From the NCBI GenBank assembly GCA_015501055.1, contig JADNYV010000282.1:1-45111 (forward strand): a DNA stretch of 45,111 nucleotides, read 5' to 3'. This document shows positions 32,470 to 44,266 of this stretch, in pieces. The stretch comes from Mucidula mucida. Lineage: Eukaryota; Basidiomycota; Agaricomycetes; Agaricales; Physalacriaceae. Under the pieces are notes generated by a model. It did no database searches and was not told the origin of the DNA. It saw only the letters and a list, made by a program, of their open reading frames with translations. The position numbers and the translations under genes were made by a program. The number at the start of each line of letters is the position of its first letter. The stretch's first letter is position 1.

Positions 32470-35400
32470 ATGGCCGCTGACCTACCAGCTGAGCAGTTGA
32501 CCCATGCCGAGTCTTACTTCCGAAGGACCAGGACTGGGTCGCCTGTGGGCTCCTTGTGGTCTGGAAATAGTCCAAATAGTCAGAGCTCCAGCTCTCTACC
32601 TGTACTTGGCGCGGCGGAGAACTGGGAGCCGACTGAGTTCCATTCTCTTGGTGACTTGGGAGGAGGAGAGCCAAATGCAAACATTTCGCATCCCGATTTG
32701 GCTACTCACGCCGATCGTCTGCTCACCACCACCATCAGCAACGAATATACACCTCTGAAAGGACCAGACTCCCCATTTGAATTTTCCTTCGTCCCTCCAT
32801 CCCCTCCATCATCCCCTTCAGCCACCGCCAAGTTGCTGTTGAACCCACACGCCTTGGACGCTCCGGCAACGACTACTCCCTACAAGACCCTACGGTACAA
32901 ACTGAGCCATCGGTCACTAGCCGAGGCAGCATCGGCGGAACAAGAATATCGCAGTAGGCGTCATGATTGGACCATCTCTGAACTACTTGGCGTTCATCCT
33001 ACAGGTCCAAATCGAGGTATTTACAGTTTGGAAGTGTTTTTCAAAGAAACTCACTGGGGCGTGAAAGGTCCTGACTACCGCGGTCGTGACACAGACTACC
33101 GTCAAAAATACCGCCCCGACGATCCGCTTTGGGAAGCGAGCGAAAACTCTCGAATGTGGAAAACCTATCTAGACGAAAGTGAGATATACGACCAGGAAAT
33201 GATACGGAAGTGGACCGACACGCTCTCAATGCTTCTTGTGTTTGTGAGCATTTCCGCTTGCTCATTCCTTTCGGTGTCTTCATGATTTGGTGTTCGACGT
33301 CTTCAGGCGGCTCTATTCTCGGCCATTCTGGCTACATTTGTAGTCGAAACTCTCCAGGATCTTCAACCGGACTACACACAGATATCTGCAACCCTCCTCA
33401 TCCGCTTAGTAAATGCAGTAGAGGCCAACGGAACGTCGTCAACAGCGGCAGCGCTGCCTGCAGACCCAGCGTCTGGTTTCGTGCCAGATATCTCCGTCGT
33501 ATGGGTGAACGCCATTTTCTTTGTTAGCCTCACACTAGGCTTGACAACTGCTCTCATGGTGGTCCTCGTGAGGCAATGGCTCTATGCCTACGAGTCCAAT
33601 CCGTCCGGTACGGCCAGAGATCGCAGTATTATCAGGCAATATCGGTACATGGGCATAAAGAAATGGCAGGTGCCGCTTATCATCGGATTCCTCCCCGTAC
33701 TACTACACGTTGCCCTTATCCTCTTCTTGGCGGGGCTTGTCCTTCTTCTGTGGTCTAGGAATGTTTTGATAGCAGGCATCGTAACCGGCATGACTGGTAT
33801 CGCATTGGTCGCCTATATCGCCAGTCATGTCTGGGCTATCTTGAACCCGCAGTGTCCGTACAAGACACCACTGGTGACATTGGTCCTCAGTCTGTATAAT
33901 CACTTCAAAGTGTTCGTGACGCATCGCAGTCAAGGCGCAGAGGTTTCCGTGGAGTTTCAATCGCGCGATTCATCGAGTGGTCCTTCGGGCCTTGTCGAAA
34001 GCGAGCGGGAGGCGGAATTCAAGCATGTTATGAAGGCTGATGCATCTTCGAGTCTCCAGGTTGACGCAATGCAGTGGTTGGATATTCATTCGTACAATCC
34101 CACTGTTCGCCCCATTATTTTTGATGCCATTGGCGGACTACCTGCTTCCAGTTTGGAAAAGGCCATGGCTACATTTCGTTATGAAAAGGTCGTCATCGAG
34201 GCTCTTGGGTTCTACGCCAGAACCAAGGACCACGCTCGTGCAGAATTCGCGAACTTTCTTCGGACCTGCGCTTTTCTTGACCTGAGACAAGTACCTGCAG
34301 ACTTGTTCAAGAATGTTGTTGACTATCCGGCGGTCACTGACGCTTCGTCGGACCTGATGGTGATAGCTATTCAACCACAGGCTGACTCCACCATTAGCCT
34401 GGAGAGTATTCTTTTCAAAAAAGACATCCAGTTGCCTACTCCCTTCTGGGCGATCCTTATCCGGAGTGTTGTTCGAAACAGTCAAAGGAATGCTCCCTTA
34501 TTACGGGATTCCCCTCTTCCAAAGCTCATACGTGCCATCGAGGACTCGAATCTGACACGTTACTTGAAGTATCTCTCCTATCATCGAGCCGATAGGCACC
34601 CACACCAGCAAGCAACGGCTTTGATCACTTTCCCCAGCTATCAAATGTCGGAGGACGAGCTGACGTTGCTCACGGAGCCTTTCATCCCAATGCTTTCCGC
34701 CTTCGATGATCTAGAGAACGCTTCTTTTTCGCCATGGCTTCGTCTGCTGATATCATGCAATAACCTTTTCGTCAAGACCTCCGTAAACATCGATATCACA
34801 GACGCGACGAATCGATCTTTGTTCGTTCTCCAACGTTACACCGTTCGTTGTCTGCGCGCGGAACGATTTTGGGGAGCGGACTCGACAAAGCAGGAGAGAA
34901 GGGCTATATTCCGGGCCATGCAGAGTTTCATTGCTAGCAATTTGTTTGTACAGATGCACGACAATAAAGAACTCCGTGGGATCTGTGACACTGCTATAAC
35001 CGTGTGTTCTCTCCTCTTACGACACGATCGCCGCATCTTTCCTGCTTCATCTCGGGACTGGCATAACCCGTCGTTCTTGAAGAATCTGGTTCGTCGACTG
35101 AAAATCACGCAACATTCTGAGGACAGTTCAATTCATGTTCCAGACAGGATAGTTGTGTCTCTCACTCTTGCGCATGCCCTTCGTCAGGCTGTCAACGAGG
35201 CGTGCGAGCTTTTCATGGAAGAGGACCTGCTGCAGCTTCTTGGAGGATATTTTCCGAAATACAACAAGGAAAACGAAGAAGCTATTGAGGCAGCTCGAGC
35301 CGCCATTGGAGTGGCCGTTGGAGCATATATTGTTGCAGTTAGAAATTCATTCCTGTCTGGATGGGAATGGACTCTGAGTACGGCATTACCCGATGCGCAT

Positions 35401-35820
35401 ATGCATCTTCGTTACCTTCATCAGCGGGAAAACCTGTACCAGGCTTTCCTGTCGCTCGTTATGTCTTATGATGTTTCGGACTATCGACTCCATGCCCTGG
35501 CTCATATCTGGCCGCATAGCTCGTCGCTGTGGACAGAATACCGTAGGCGTGGCGAAGCACGAAAACTGTCTCGGTATAAGATTCGCGAATTTAAAACACT
35601 TCTTCGTAGCTCTGAGGGCGGCGGTGTAATCAGGTGCTCCGTCCTTGACGCGGAGTGCTCTGTTACCCCACTGGATCATGCACTGGGCAGCTGTCAGCTA
35701 CATACCGTATTGGTAAAGCACTTTGCCACTGATCGCCCGTTCTTTTTGACTGACTTGAGCAATAGAAGAAAGGAGTATCGCATATATGAAGATATTGCGC
35801 TGCGTTTTCACCAAGCATGA
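32470..35820 (+). CDS. DUF6535 multi-pass membrane protein
   Basis: Two exons, 32470-33243 and 33307-35820, separated by a 63-nt intron, encode about 1095 residues. The first ~210 residues are disordered and Ser/Pro-rich. Then comes the DUF6535 region: DPLWEASENSRMWKTYLDES leads into the first membrane helix (LLVFAALFSAILATFVVETL), followed by VVWVNAIFFVSLTLGLTTAL, the conserved VRQWLYAYE loop and two more helices (PLIIGFLPVLLHVALILFLA and NVLIAGIVTGMTGIALVAYI). The remaining ~650 residues look alpha-helical and HEAT/armadillo-like, probably cytosolic. DUF6535 proteins are strongly expanded in Agaricomycetes and have no known function. The stop follows IYEDIALRFHQA, but a neighbouring frame continues (KHEEADAKQLLVFQNITAAL) to about 35965, so the natural C-terminus may have been shifted. 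Confidence 0.88.
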
Positions 35821-36508
35821 AGAGGCGGATGCGAAGCAGCTCCTAGTGTTCCAGAACATCACGGCGGCTCTGGCTTCAGCAGTACCGGGCGCACTTCCGT
35901 GGGGCGCTGGTGTATCAGTGGACATCGGTGGGCTAGGTGACCTTGACGTCAGGTTGCATTCATGATACCAATTTGCACGAGGGGAACTTCGGACATGTCA
36001 GGTTCGAACTGACGTCCAAACCTGAAGCTGATCGAGAAGAATACGCATCGCGGCCAACGTGACGAGGGAGGTATGTTGATACCAACTAAATTATTTATCT
36101 ATGTGGCTATGTCCCATCTCTGTCTCTCCATGAGCTACAATCATGTCGAGACTCCAGCAGACCGGAACGATTGTGCTCATCGAGCGACCACACACTACAA
36201 GTCAACAACTTGAAACAGCCTGCGAAAACGCAGCAACTCACTCCGAACAGGTGATTACAACCTTCAAACTCATTTAACGCAACGCACCAACCAGAGCGAG
36301 GCCGAAAGAGCGATCACCACAAGACGAGGAAATGCAAAGAATTAGGTATATTAGTATCCCGTCAGGACATGTAATGTATACGTTAAGACGATCATCCAAG
36401 ACAGCACAAACAGGTATCAGCGCCGCTTCTTGTCATCCACATTCCTGGATGAGGAGTCAGCAGATGGAAGAATGACGGGCGAATACACTCACGTAACAGC
36501 ACAAACCC
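35821..36508. other. 3' region and convergent intergenic stretch
   Basis: The first ~145 bases hold an open frame that looks like a C-terminal continuation of the DUF6535 protein. The rest is the convergent 3' region shared with the small secreted protein gene on the minus strand. No other gene is seen. Confidence 0.4.
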
Positions 36509-37289
36509 TTAGAGGTGAACAGTGAGGCCGACACCCAAGAACGCGAAGATGCTTCCGAGGTTCAAGTTGATGATGACGGAGAGGATGATGTTAAGGATCA
36601 AGGGGAGGAGCACGGCGAGCAGGCCGGAGACGAGGCTCAGGACAAGCTGGAGGAGCTGAGCAACGAGGGTCCTAAAGATACCGTCAATGGAGAACCGAGA
36701 GCCTGATTCAAGGACACTTACAGGAGTTCGCACAACAACGGGGCAATCAAATCCTTCTCAGCGGCGACGACGACAGAGAGGACTGCGCTGACAGCACCGA
36801 AGATGAGCTGGAAAATAGTCAGTGGCTATCGGTAAAGGACATGAGCCCAAGCTTACAGTAATCAAAGTGCAGAGGAGACCGGCGATGTCAACGAGAGCGA
36901 GGACACCAGTGGTGGAGGTGAGGACGACCTCAACGGTCTCACCGACGAGGAGCTTGACATCAGCAATGGCGCTAACGATGATGGACTCGGCCTCCTGGAT
37001 GATGGGGGTGACGATCTCAACGGTGATGTTGTCGGCAGTACCGAAAACTAGAAGGAGAGATCAGTGTGAGCACATCGATAATACAAAAGAACAACTCACT
37101 GAGGGGAGTGAGGGTCACGGTGAGGTCAACAGTGAGGTCGGTCACAATGGTGGGGAGGGTCTTGCAGCCGCAGCGGGCTTCGACATCGCGAAGAGCGAGG
37201 CCCTTCTCGACGACGGGGGCAGCCTGGACAGAGGCGAAGGCGGCGAGGCCGAGGGCAGCGTAGCTGAGGATGGAGCTGAAGGAAGGCAT
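36509..37289 (-). CDS. Small secreted hydrophobic protein (basidiomycete family)
   Basis: Four exons on the minus strand, 37289-37100, 37047-36857, 36807-36722 and 36671-36509, give 209 residues with matching phases. A clear signal peptide (MPSFSSILSYAALGLAAFAS, cleavage after VQA) is followed by a short Cys-containing stretch (VEARCGCK) and then almost entirely Leu/Val/Ile-rich helices, broken by acidic residues (ITVEIVTPIIQEAESIIVSA; LLQLVLSLVSGLLAVLLPLI; IINLNLGSIFAFLGVGLTVH). Such proteins recur in Agaricomycetes without known function; they may be secreted amphipathic or membrane-embedded proteins. Codon use is strongly C-ending, unlike most neighbours, which suggests high expression. 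A TATA box lies about 105 nt upstream. The frame is intact. Confidence 0.75.
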
Positions 37290-37391
37290 CGTTGTTGAGT
37301 AAAGGATTGTGGGTGTTAGAGAATGTGGTGGGTTCGTTGAGTTGGTAGAAGGAATCCGGAGATGGAGAAAAAGTGAGAACACGGCCTAGCT

Positions 37392-37399
37392 TTTATATG
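37392..37399 (-). promoter_or_regulatory. Putative TATA box of the small secreted protein gene
   Basis: The minus strand reads CATATAAA, about 105 nt before the ATG at 37289, followed by a pyrimidine-rich leader; this fits a highly expressed gene. Confidence 0.45.
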
Positions 37400-38386
37400 A
37401 TTCTGGCTTCCCTCGCGTAGCCTGTCACGGGTGCGGATTTGAAAATGCATGATATTCCAAAACTATGGTCCGGGCTTGGCCAGTCAGTTCGCCGCGTTAA
37501 AGTCAAGGCTTCTGCCGAGGATGCAACATACCAGATCTGACGCGTTGGTCACGGCCTCATTGTATTGCAAAATGAATTCTCCACACGGAAATACTTCCGA
37601 TGACATTTTTTCAAGCATGCGCTATATCTAGACGAGAAGGGAGTAGAGAGTAGAGTAAACTAATATTGAAGTCTTTAGGCGTAACAAACCTGTTCTCCAC
37701 GTCCTTACAGGACTGAGCGCCTTGAAGGGCGAGCGGAGCTAAAAAACACCACAAAGGGTACGCGAGAAAAGAAGCACATCCCTGAATATGTTTGAAACGA
37801 CGGGCCGAAATATAACAGGCGCAGCTTGTCAGGATGAGACGATACGGGCGTGTAAAGTGCGTGTTGGCGAGCGTGCGGAGTAGCTACGGACGCTTGAGAG
37901 GTATAAGTCGGGGGCGTGGCGCATTGATAGAATACGCCCGACATGCTGAAAAAAATGAATCTAAATTCGCATCATGTAGATCTCCGGATTAAATTTGAAA
38001 ACCGGGAAGCCTGAAGAACAAGCTTGTATGACTGGATCAGTCGAGAATCCAAAGAAGCTGCAAAAAACGTTCGACGCCGACAGTCTGACGGATGAATGAA
38101 TTTGTGAAAACAAGCTAAACAACTATTAAAGAGACCTCCTGTTTTGTGATCATGATGCATAGTACAAGGTAATGTCAAGAAAAGAACAAGGAGGGCCAGA
38201 AGCGTGCATTGTTTGGTTTCAGCTGTCGCGCGCAAATTCGGCCGTGCCAAAAAAGGAAGTCATTCTCCTTCCCAATTGACAACGAGATCATTTCGGAATG
38301 TCAGGGTTTCTTCCATCCCTCGAAAGTTTTGCGAAGGTGCGCCTACCTGTCTGCAGCCTGTCTGCGCCTTTTTGTTTTCGTTACTA
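37400..38386. other. Divergent intergenic region, no gene seen
   Basis: It holds the upstream regions of the small secreted protein gene (-) and the Bem46-type gene (+). Short open frames on both strands show no family resemblance. Confidence 0.45.
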
Positions 38387-39723
38387 ATGAAATTCTTCAA
38401 GGGGGCCTTGGCGACGGCCGCGACAGTGTCCACGATCGGTATGCAGACACTTTCCACACGTGTACTCGTCTCAACCTCTCTCATCTAGGCGCTGGCCTCA
38501 TTTACTATGGCCAAAACTACTTGATATATCCCTCTGCCTATGTCAGTCTTGGTCCCGAAGCGGATAGTGCGTTTCCCCCCATTCAATCAATAGCAGTTTA
38601 ACAGTATAATGCAGTTGTCCATAAACCATTCGAGTTCGGACTTTACAGCGAAGAATTAGAGCTCAGAACCTCCGATGGGGTTCTACTGCGGTGTTACCTG
38701 CTTCCTCAAAGGAAGGAACTTTCCCAGCCGTCTCGCTTCCATAATATTCCAAGGACACCAATTAACTACGATGACCGGGAGAGCGACGACGATTTTGCAA
38801 AGAGACGACCTACAGTGGTTATGTTCCATGGCAATGGTGGCAACCTTGGTCATCGATTACCATTAGGAATGGTTTTTCAGTTGACTATGAGGTGCAACGT
38901 CCTCATGGTTTCATACCGAGGGTAAGTTGTATGTTGTTCTGTATCCTCGTGTTGTCCCAACTTGAATTTCAGTTATGGCCACTCCGAAGGCGCTCCGTCA
39001 GAGAAAGGTGCGTTCTGTATTTCGCCCATGGGAGGTGCTCATTTTGGCTTTAGGGTTCCAATTAGACGCCCAAGCCGCCTTAGATTTTCTTGAAGCCGAC
39101 GCGCGTTTTTCAAACACACCACTAGTATGTTTGCGACCTGTTCTGTACATATTTCGTCTCATCGAACTATCAGATTCTGTTCGGTCAGTCTATTGGTGGC
39201 GCAGTCGCTATTGATCTCGCGAGTCGGAATCCTACGAAGGTTCCCCCTCTATCTTGTCCTTTATTGCACAAATTCACACACGGAATCAGATAGCGGCTCT
39301 TATCGTCGAGAATACCTTTACGTCTCTTCCTGAACTCGTGCCCCACGTTCTTCCGCTCCTCAGTTCCTTCACATTCCTCTGCCATCAGAAGTGGGACTCG
39401 GGCAGTAAAGCGTCACGGCTACCTTCTTCGTTGCCGGTGTTACTACTAAGCGGTTCAGCGGACACACTCGTTCCCCCGACGCATATGCAGATTTTACGGG
39501 ATCGGTTCAAGCTGCGCGGCAAAGAAGCGGAAGAACAAACTCAGTTCGAAGAATTCCCCGGAGGTGGACATAGTACGTATTATTGAGTGTTGTACGCCCT
39601 AGATCCACGATACTGACCTCGCTCTCGTATCAAGATGACACGAGCAACCACCACGCGTATTGGTCGACCGTTAATGAATTCATCCTCAAGGTGACTGGCA
39701 ATCTGCCTAAATCTGCCATATGA
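38387..39723 (+). CDS. bem46: Alpha/beta hydrolase, Bem46/ABHD13 type
   Basis: Eight exons, 38387-38438, 38489-38541, 38605-38921, 38973-39007, 39054-39124, 39174-39239, 39290-39572 and 39635-39723, encode 321 residues without lesions. An N-terminal hydrophobic anchor (ALATAATVSTIGAGLIYYGQ) is followed by YLIYPSA, typical of Bem46. The oxyanion region is HGNGGN (110-115), the nucleophile elbow GQSIGG has Ser182, the acid is Asp256 in GSADTLVPP and the base is His292 in GGGHND. Bem46 proteins are ER/plasma-membrane associated serine hydrolases linked to polarity and hyphal growth in fungi; their natural substrate is unsettled. The small second exon and its GTCAGT donor are the least certain parts of the model. 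Confidence 0.9.
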
Positions 39724-41621
39724 GAGGGGTGAAGTTATCCTGATTCCTGATGTTGGTTCTCATTTTGGGATGAATGCCTCTGGTTCGGAAGCGCAGGTTG
39801 GATTGTATTGATTTAGGGCTACTTACTCCTTTGTATAGAACGTGAAAATAGATACCTCGAGGGCCCAGGGGGCTACGCCAAAACGATGACATGAACCAAA
39901 TGAACGAACAGAGACCCCCGGTAATGTACCGACAGTGGCACGCCGTGGCGGCATACAAACAGAAATTGTGTACTTGCAATGGCATCCCTTGTACGTATAG
40001 AGGACCTATCCGATCGGTATCAATGTCCGCCGGTGCATGCAAGCAGCATCTACCTAACACGAGTCCTTTATGGCGCAGCGCTCGAGAATGATGTTTTGCG
40101 GCTCACAACGTTACGCGACAAGATCCATCTAATCTGTTGGCCGGAACACGTGCGATAGCTCAGGAACTTGTCGGGTGAGCACTATCCCCACTGCCCTTCG
40201 TCAAACCAGAGCGCATCATCATTTTAGCATCACCCCCGAATCTGTAGATCCATAGACCTACTACCCTTGGCTACCAAAAATGGGATTGAAGAGGAGTTCG
40301 CGCCGGTTAGACCCTTTCTTGAGAAGTTCGCGGATGAGGGAGGATGCCGACGACGATGAAGGGGTAGAAGGTCGACATGCTTCGCTGTAGCCTGTTAGGA
40401 GTGTACTAACTACCTTATTGATTTCAGGGCACGCGATGTCAAGGCTGTCAGCGGCGCTTGTGAAGACTTCCGACTTTCTCCAAGTGTTGGTAAGATTCGG
40501 TGGAAGATCAATAATCGACGCCCGGCGTAAACAGATGTTACCTCGCGCCTATGCCAAAGGACGCCACACTTCGCTACGCGCCAATACACAACAGCTTGGA
40601 TACGTGCCGGTTGGATCCTTCTGCCTATGCAGCAGCGAATCATCGGCCATTTTGCGGAGACATCCGTGCGCCAGCTGAAGTGAGTTGAGACGACGTTCTG
40701 AAGAAAACATTTCGATCTAACCACAACGACCTCTAGCTAACCGTTTTTCACTGCATTATCATAGATGTTTCCTGATCCATCCTTGAAGCTCTCCTCCTCC
40801 CAGCAGCGGCTTAAACAAAGTCCCATCGAACTTCCTCACAAACTCTCCGGTGAAAAACACAAGGCCATATGATACATCGCCGCCATATACGAGAGTCGTC
40901 TTTCTCACCAGGAATATCCCAGCGTCCGGCATTCTAGTCCCTGCACGCCCCTCCTCATCCTCACCTGATCGTACACCTCGTCCCTTCAAAATTAATGATA
41001 CTCCTACCTAAGTAAATTCCCGCCCTAGGCAGCGGAGGTCGCCAGGGTTCTTCGGGGTTAATGATTATGGTGCAGCGGTTAGGCGGCGATGACGGGGAGG
41101 TATCCTTGGGGTGTAGGAGTCGAGCAAAGATACGGAGAGGGAGAGCTTGCAGCCTGCTGGTAACCCTTGACCTGTAGCGTCTCTTGCGACCGCCGCGAAA
41201 CGAGTTGACCATGCGCTGGCGAAAATGTCGGACAGTCATAGCAACCACTGGCAACGAAACGAAGTCTACGTACCGATACTAATTAACTACCCAGGACGAA
41301 GTGTGGTTGCAGATTAAAGACATACTAGTCATCTAGAACTTTCGAGCTGTACCAAAGAATCTACGGTGTACAATTCTGATTTCGGAAGGCCATGTAAAGA
41401 GTGTACAAACTCAGAAGTCTCTCAGATAGTATATACACTGCGCGAAGGAATTTAACATAAGCTCCAGGCATTGTATAATAGTCCGTGGGTGATTCGATAC
41501 ATAATCGTTCTATCAGATGAAAGGGTCCTGCCACTGGTACGCCACAGATAGATGAAACGGAACTACGGATACAGTACTTCAAACAAACCTTGACCCAAGA
41601 AAATTGATATGCGTATAAATG
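39724..41621. other. Intergenic, no certain gene
   Basis: Short coding-like pieces occur (for example minus strand 40989-40759, GGDVSYGLVFFTGEFVRKFD and a preceding Lys/Arg-rich frame at 41254-40961), but no start, splice pattern or family could be established. Plus-strand frames at 40418-40678 look fortuitous. The region may contain remnants of an older gene. Confidence 0.35.
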
Positions 41622-42723
41622 TCATATAGTCCTCTACACGCCACAATCAGTCAATTAGCTCGCATCGAACTTATGAGAAGTATATACATACCTTTTCATC
41701 AGTCCATTCAACCACCATCGTCTTTAACCGCGCGGCTATGGCCATTTTGCATTTCTGGCACTTGACCTCTCCCTCCGCCACGCCATATGCAATCTCCAGA
41801 CTCTGACATGTCATACCAGGTCTAGCGGAGAGCACCAGCGGCGCCGTCGCCCTCCTCCACGCGTTCGTCACCTTTCTCTGCGCCTTGAACGTGCATTTCT
41901 TGTTTGTCGGGTGCAGCGGCAGCGGTACAAGGAGCAGCCGCGTCAAGACCCTCTTTCTTCTCAGATGTAAATCGAATAAGCGCTTGAGATATCTCGGGCC
42001 CATGACGCGGGCAGTCTCATCGGAGACGTCGCGAAGGAGTATGGAGAGACAGTACGCCGAGGTCACTATTGCTAGATCTTCCAAGTCGAATTCCGCAGCC
42101 AAGAGGTATACGCGAAAGGGCGCGAGGGGAGTCTGATCGAGAATGGCGGAATAGATATGTGTTTTTGCGTGGATGAGGGCTTTGGGTGAGAGACCGTACC
42201 GGGGGAAGACGCTGACCGCTTCGATGAGCGTCTGGAGGCGGGGATGGGGTTGCGAGAAGGGCATATCGTAGATGGCGTGCAGCATGATGCTGAGCGTTGC
42301 GGACTTTTCGGGGACGCTGGCGATGGCGCGCGTCTCGTCGAGACGAGCGAGGTTGAGCATGCTGTCCGAGCAGCGGCGGAGCGCCTCGAGATGGACGTGA
42401 TAGAGCACGTTATCCGACGAGATCAACCGGAAGTTTGATTGGAACATGCCGTACTGCATTCCCTCACAAAATTTGGTCGACAAGAGTAGTTCGAACGTGT
42501 GAGGTGGGGACCAGCGGGTCTGTATATCATGTCAGTGGGCGTGAATAGTGAATATTGAGCGTTTACCCGAAGTGGCGCTGGGCTTGGAGGCATGTTAGGC
42601 GTCTCTGGCGGTGTCGACTATGATTCTGGAGATCAGACACGAAACGCACAGATATTGAGCTGAATGACCGACCGCACTGTCGTCGTCGTCGCTGTCTGTG
42701 TAGACGATGGGTGAAGGGGTCAT
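41622..42723 (-). CDS. BTB/POZ-like domain protein 2 (basidiomycete family)
   Basis: Four exons on the minus strand, 42723-42673, 42617-42567, 42519-41692 and 41633-41622, encode 313 residues in phase. The start MTPSPIVYTDSDDDDSA is acidic and the second exon is Pro-rich (TPPETPNMPPSPAP). The BTB-like core begins TRWSPPHTFELLLSTKFCEG, with SSDNVLYHVHLEALRRCSDS and later the helix LAPFRVYLLAAEFDLEDLAI. The C-terminus has the CxxC pair (EVKCQKCKMAIAARLK), then EWTDEK and a final 4-codon exon giving RTI. Protein 1 at 7187-8796 shares this architecture including the intron before the HTI/RTI end. The pair is on opposite strands 33 kb apart. Function unknown; BTB domains generally serve protein-protein interaction. 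Confidence 0.75.
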
Positions 42724-44266
42724 CCCGGCGTATGATGAGGGTATCAGGTTAAGCCTCAGATATTAGTATACCAATGGATCTTCCGGGGTGTGAAGCGTTG
42801 AGGAAGAGCGTGAGTAGAGAAGCATCTACGAGCTGCAGATGACTACGTAGATTCGTCTTGTCGCCGCACTGAGCAGATTCTGCGCCCTTTTTCTGTGACA
42901 GTTATAGAAGGTTTCGCTCCTAGTACCGTCCTCGAGGTGGGATAATGCAGACAAATCAGCTTGTCCTTAGATGCTCCATCAGTTGTCACATAGGCTTTGA
43001 GCTTGTATGACAGGCGCTGGCTGGCAAGCACGCCGTTGGCCTGAATCAGCTGAGCTGAATAAACATCGGATTGCCGGTATGTAGCTGTTCGAGTTCGCCG
43101 GGCTGAGATGATACAAGAGATATCGATGAGGAGACACAGAATAGTTGTTCCTTTAGAGTTCAGTGATGGTTGTTCTCGTTTAGTCCTCGGGTTGATGCTC
43201 GGGTCCGCGTGCCTTTGCCGCGTGCTGGCTGCATCAATTTCAAGCTTATTCTCAAGTTCATCGATTTCATCTCCCAAATGTGGGGGTCGGTCTCTGCATG
43301 TCTTTTCAGTTGCATAGCTCCTCGAGTACTTCGTACGTACCTCTTTGAGTACACAAGGCTTCCGCCTCCATCTATGCGCACACACACGCCGCCCATTTAA
43401 TTAGTCTTCCCCGGCGGCGGTGAAAGTTTGAGGTATGTTGAAGCTCAAAGGCAATTTAGGGCTGGTTCTCTGTCGGTTCCTGACTGGAAATTCGCGTGTT
43501 GGTTGCCGTAACATACATGTGCCGACCGCGGCCGCAATGAACTATTTACACTCTGATATGAATGTGGCGCACAGACGAAGCTTTCACAGAATCAGGTTCT
43601 CAACAGAGCGATAATAGCATGTACAAATATAGCAGTACGTTAGAGAGCGGCACTAGCTTCAGCACTTGAATACTATAGACTTGACGACGCAAAGGACATG
43701 AAAAACGCGTGGAGTCTCTTGGAATGTAACGCGGGGCCGTCAGATATCCTTCCGCAAGTGAAGCATGTTAATGAGAGTGTTGGTAGAAGGCTCTTCCCGA
43801 GGCAAGTCACCGGCCCAATCAATTGAAACTTACGTCGATTTCAGTGCCCAAGTGAGAATGGGGGACATCACGACTTCATTTCAAGTAGGCTTTTCTAATG
43901 ATGGAGCGCTACACGGAGGTAATGAAACGCCTGAATGTGAAGTCAAGTACCCTTGTACCAAATAAGCCTGGTCGTCGAAGCCATTCGGAATACGGCTCGA
44001 GCTGAGCACGTCTGGTGCATAACGAAGAGAAGAGTTTGTAATGATTTCGATTCGGGTATCAAAAAGCATTGCCTCTACGTCTAAGCTTGGGGGACAAGTG
44101 TTGACTTTAGACGACAGAAAGCTCGTCTTGAGATGCTTCAGTGAGATGCCGAACGCGGGATTTGCGCTGACTCAGATTTCCCGTTTTGGTCTCCTACCGC
44201 TGTCATCGTCTCTCCCGACGAGCAGAACGTCCTGTTCATCGTTCCCCTTATCGCACATCCCTATTC
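42724..44266. other. Intergenic, no gene seen
   Basis: This is the divergent region between BTB-like gene 2 (-) and the Ubc13 gene (+). A 180-codon minus-strand frame at 42843-43385 and frames at 43765-43965 and 44041-44436 have mixed composition and no family resemblance; I consider them fortuitous. Confidence 0.4.

Noticed and set aside
35994..36016. tRNA T-arm-like sequence (GTCAG-GTTCGAA-CTGAC)
   Set aside because: No matching acceptor, D or anticodon arms in the preceding 60 bases, and the G53-C61 pair is absent.
42843..43385. Minus-strand frame of 180 codons
   Set aside because: Mixed composition, no domain, no splice structure, competing frames of similar quality on the same bases.
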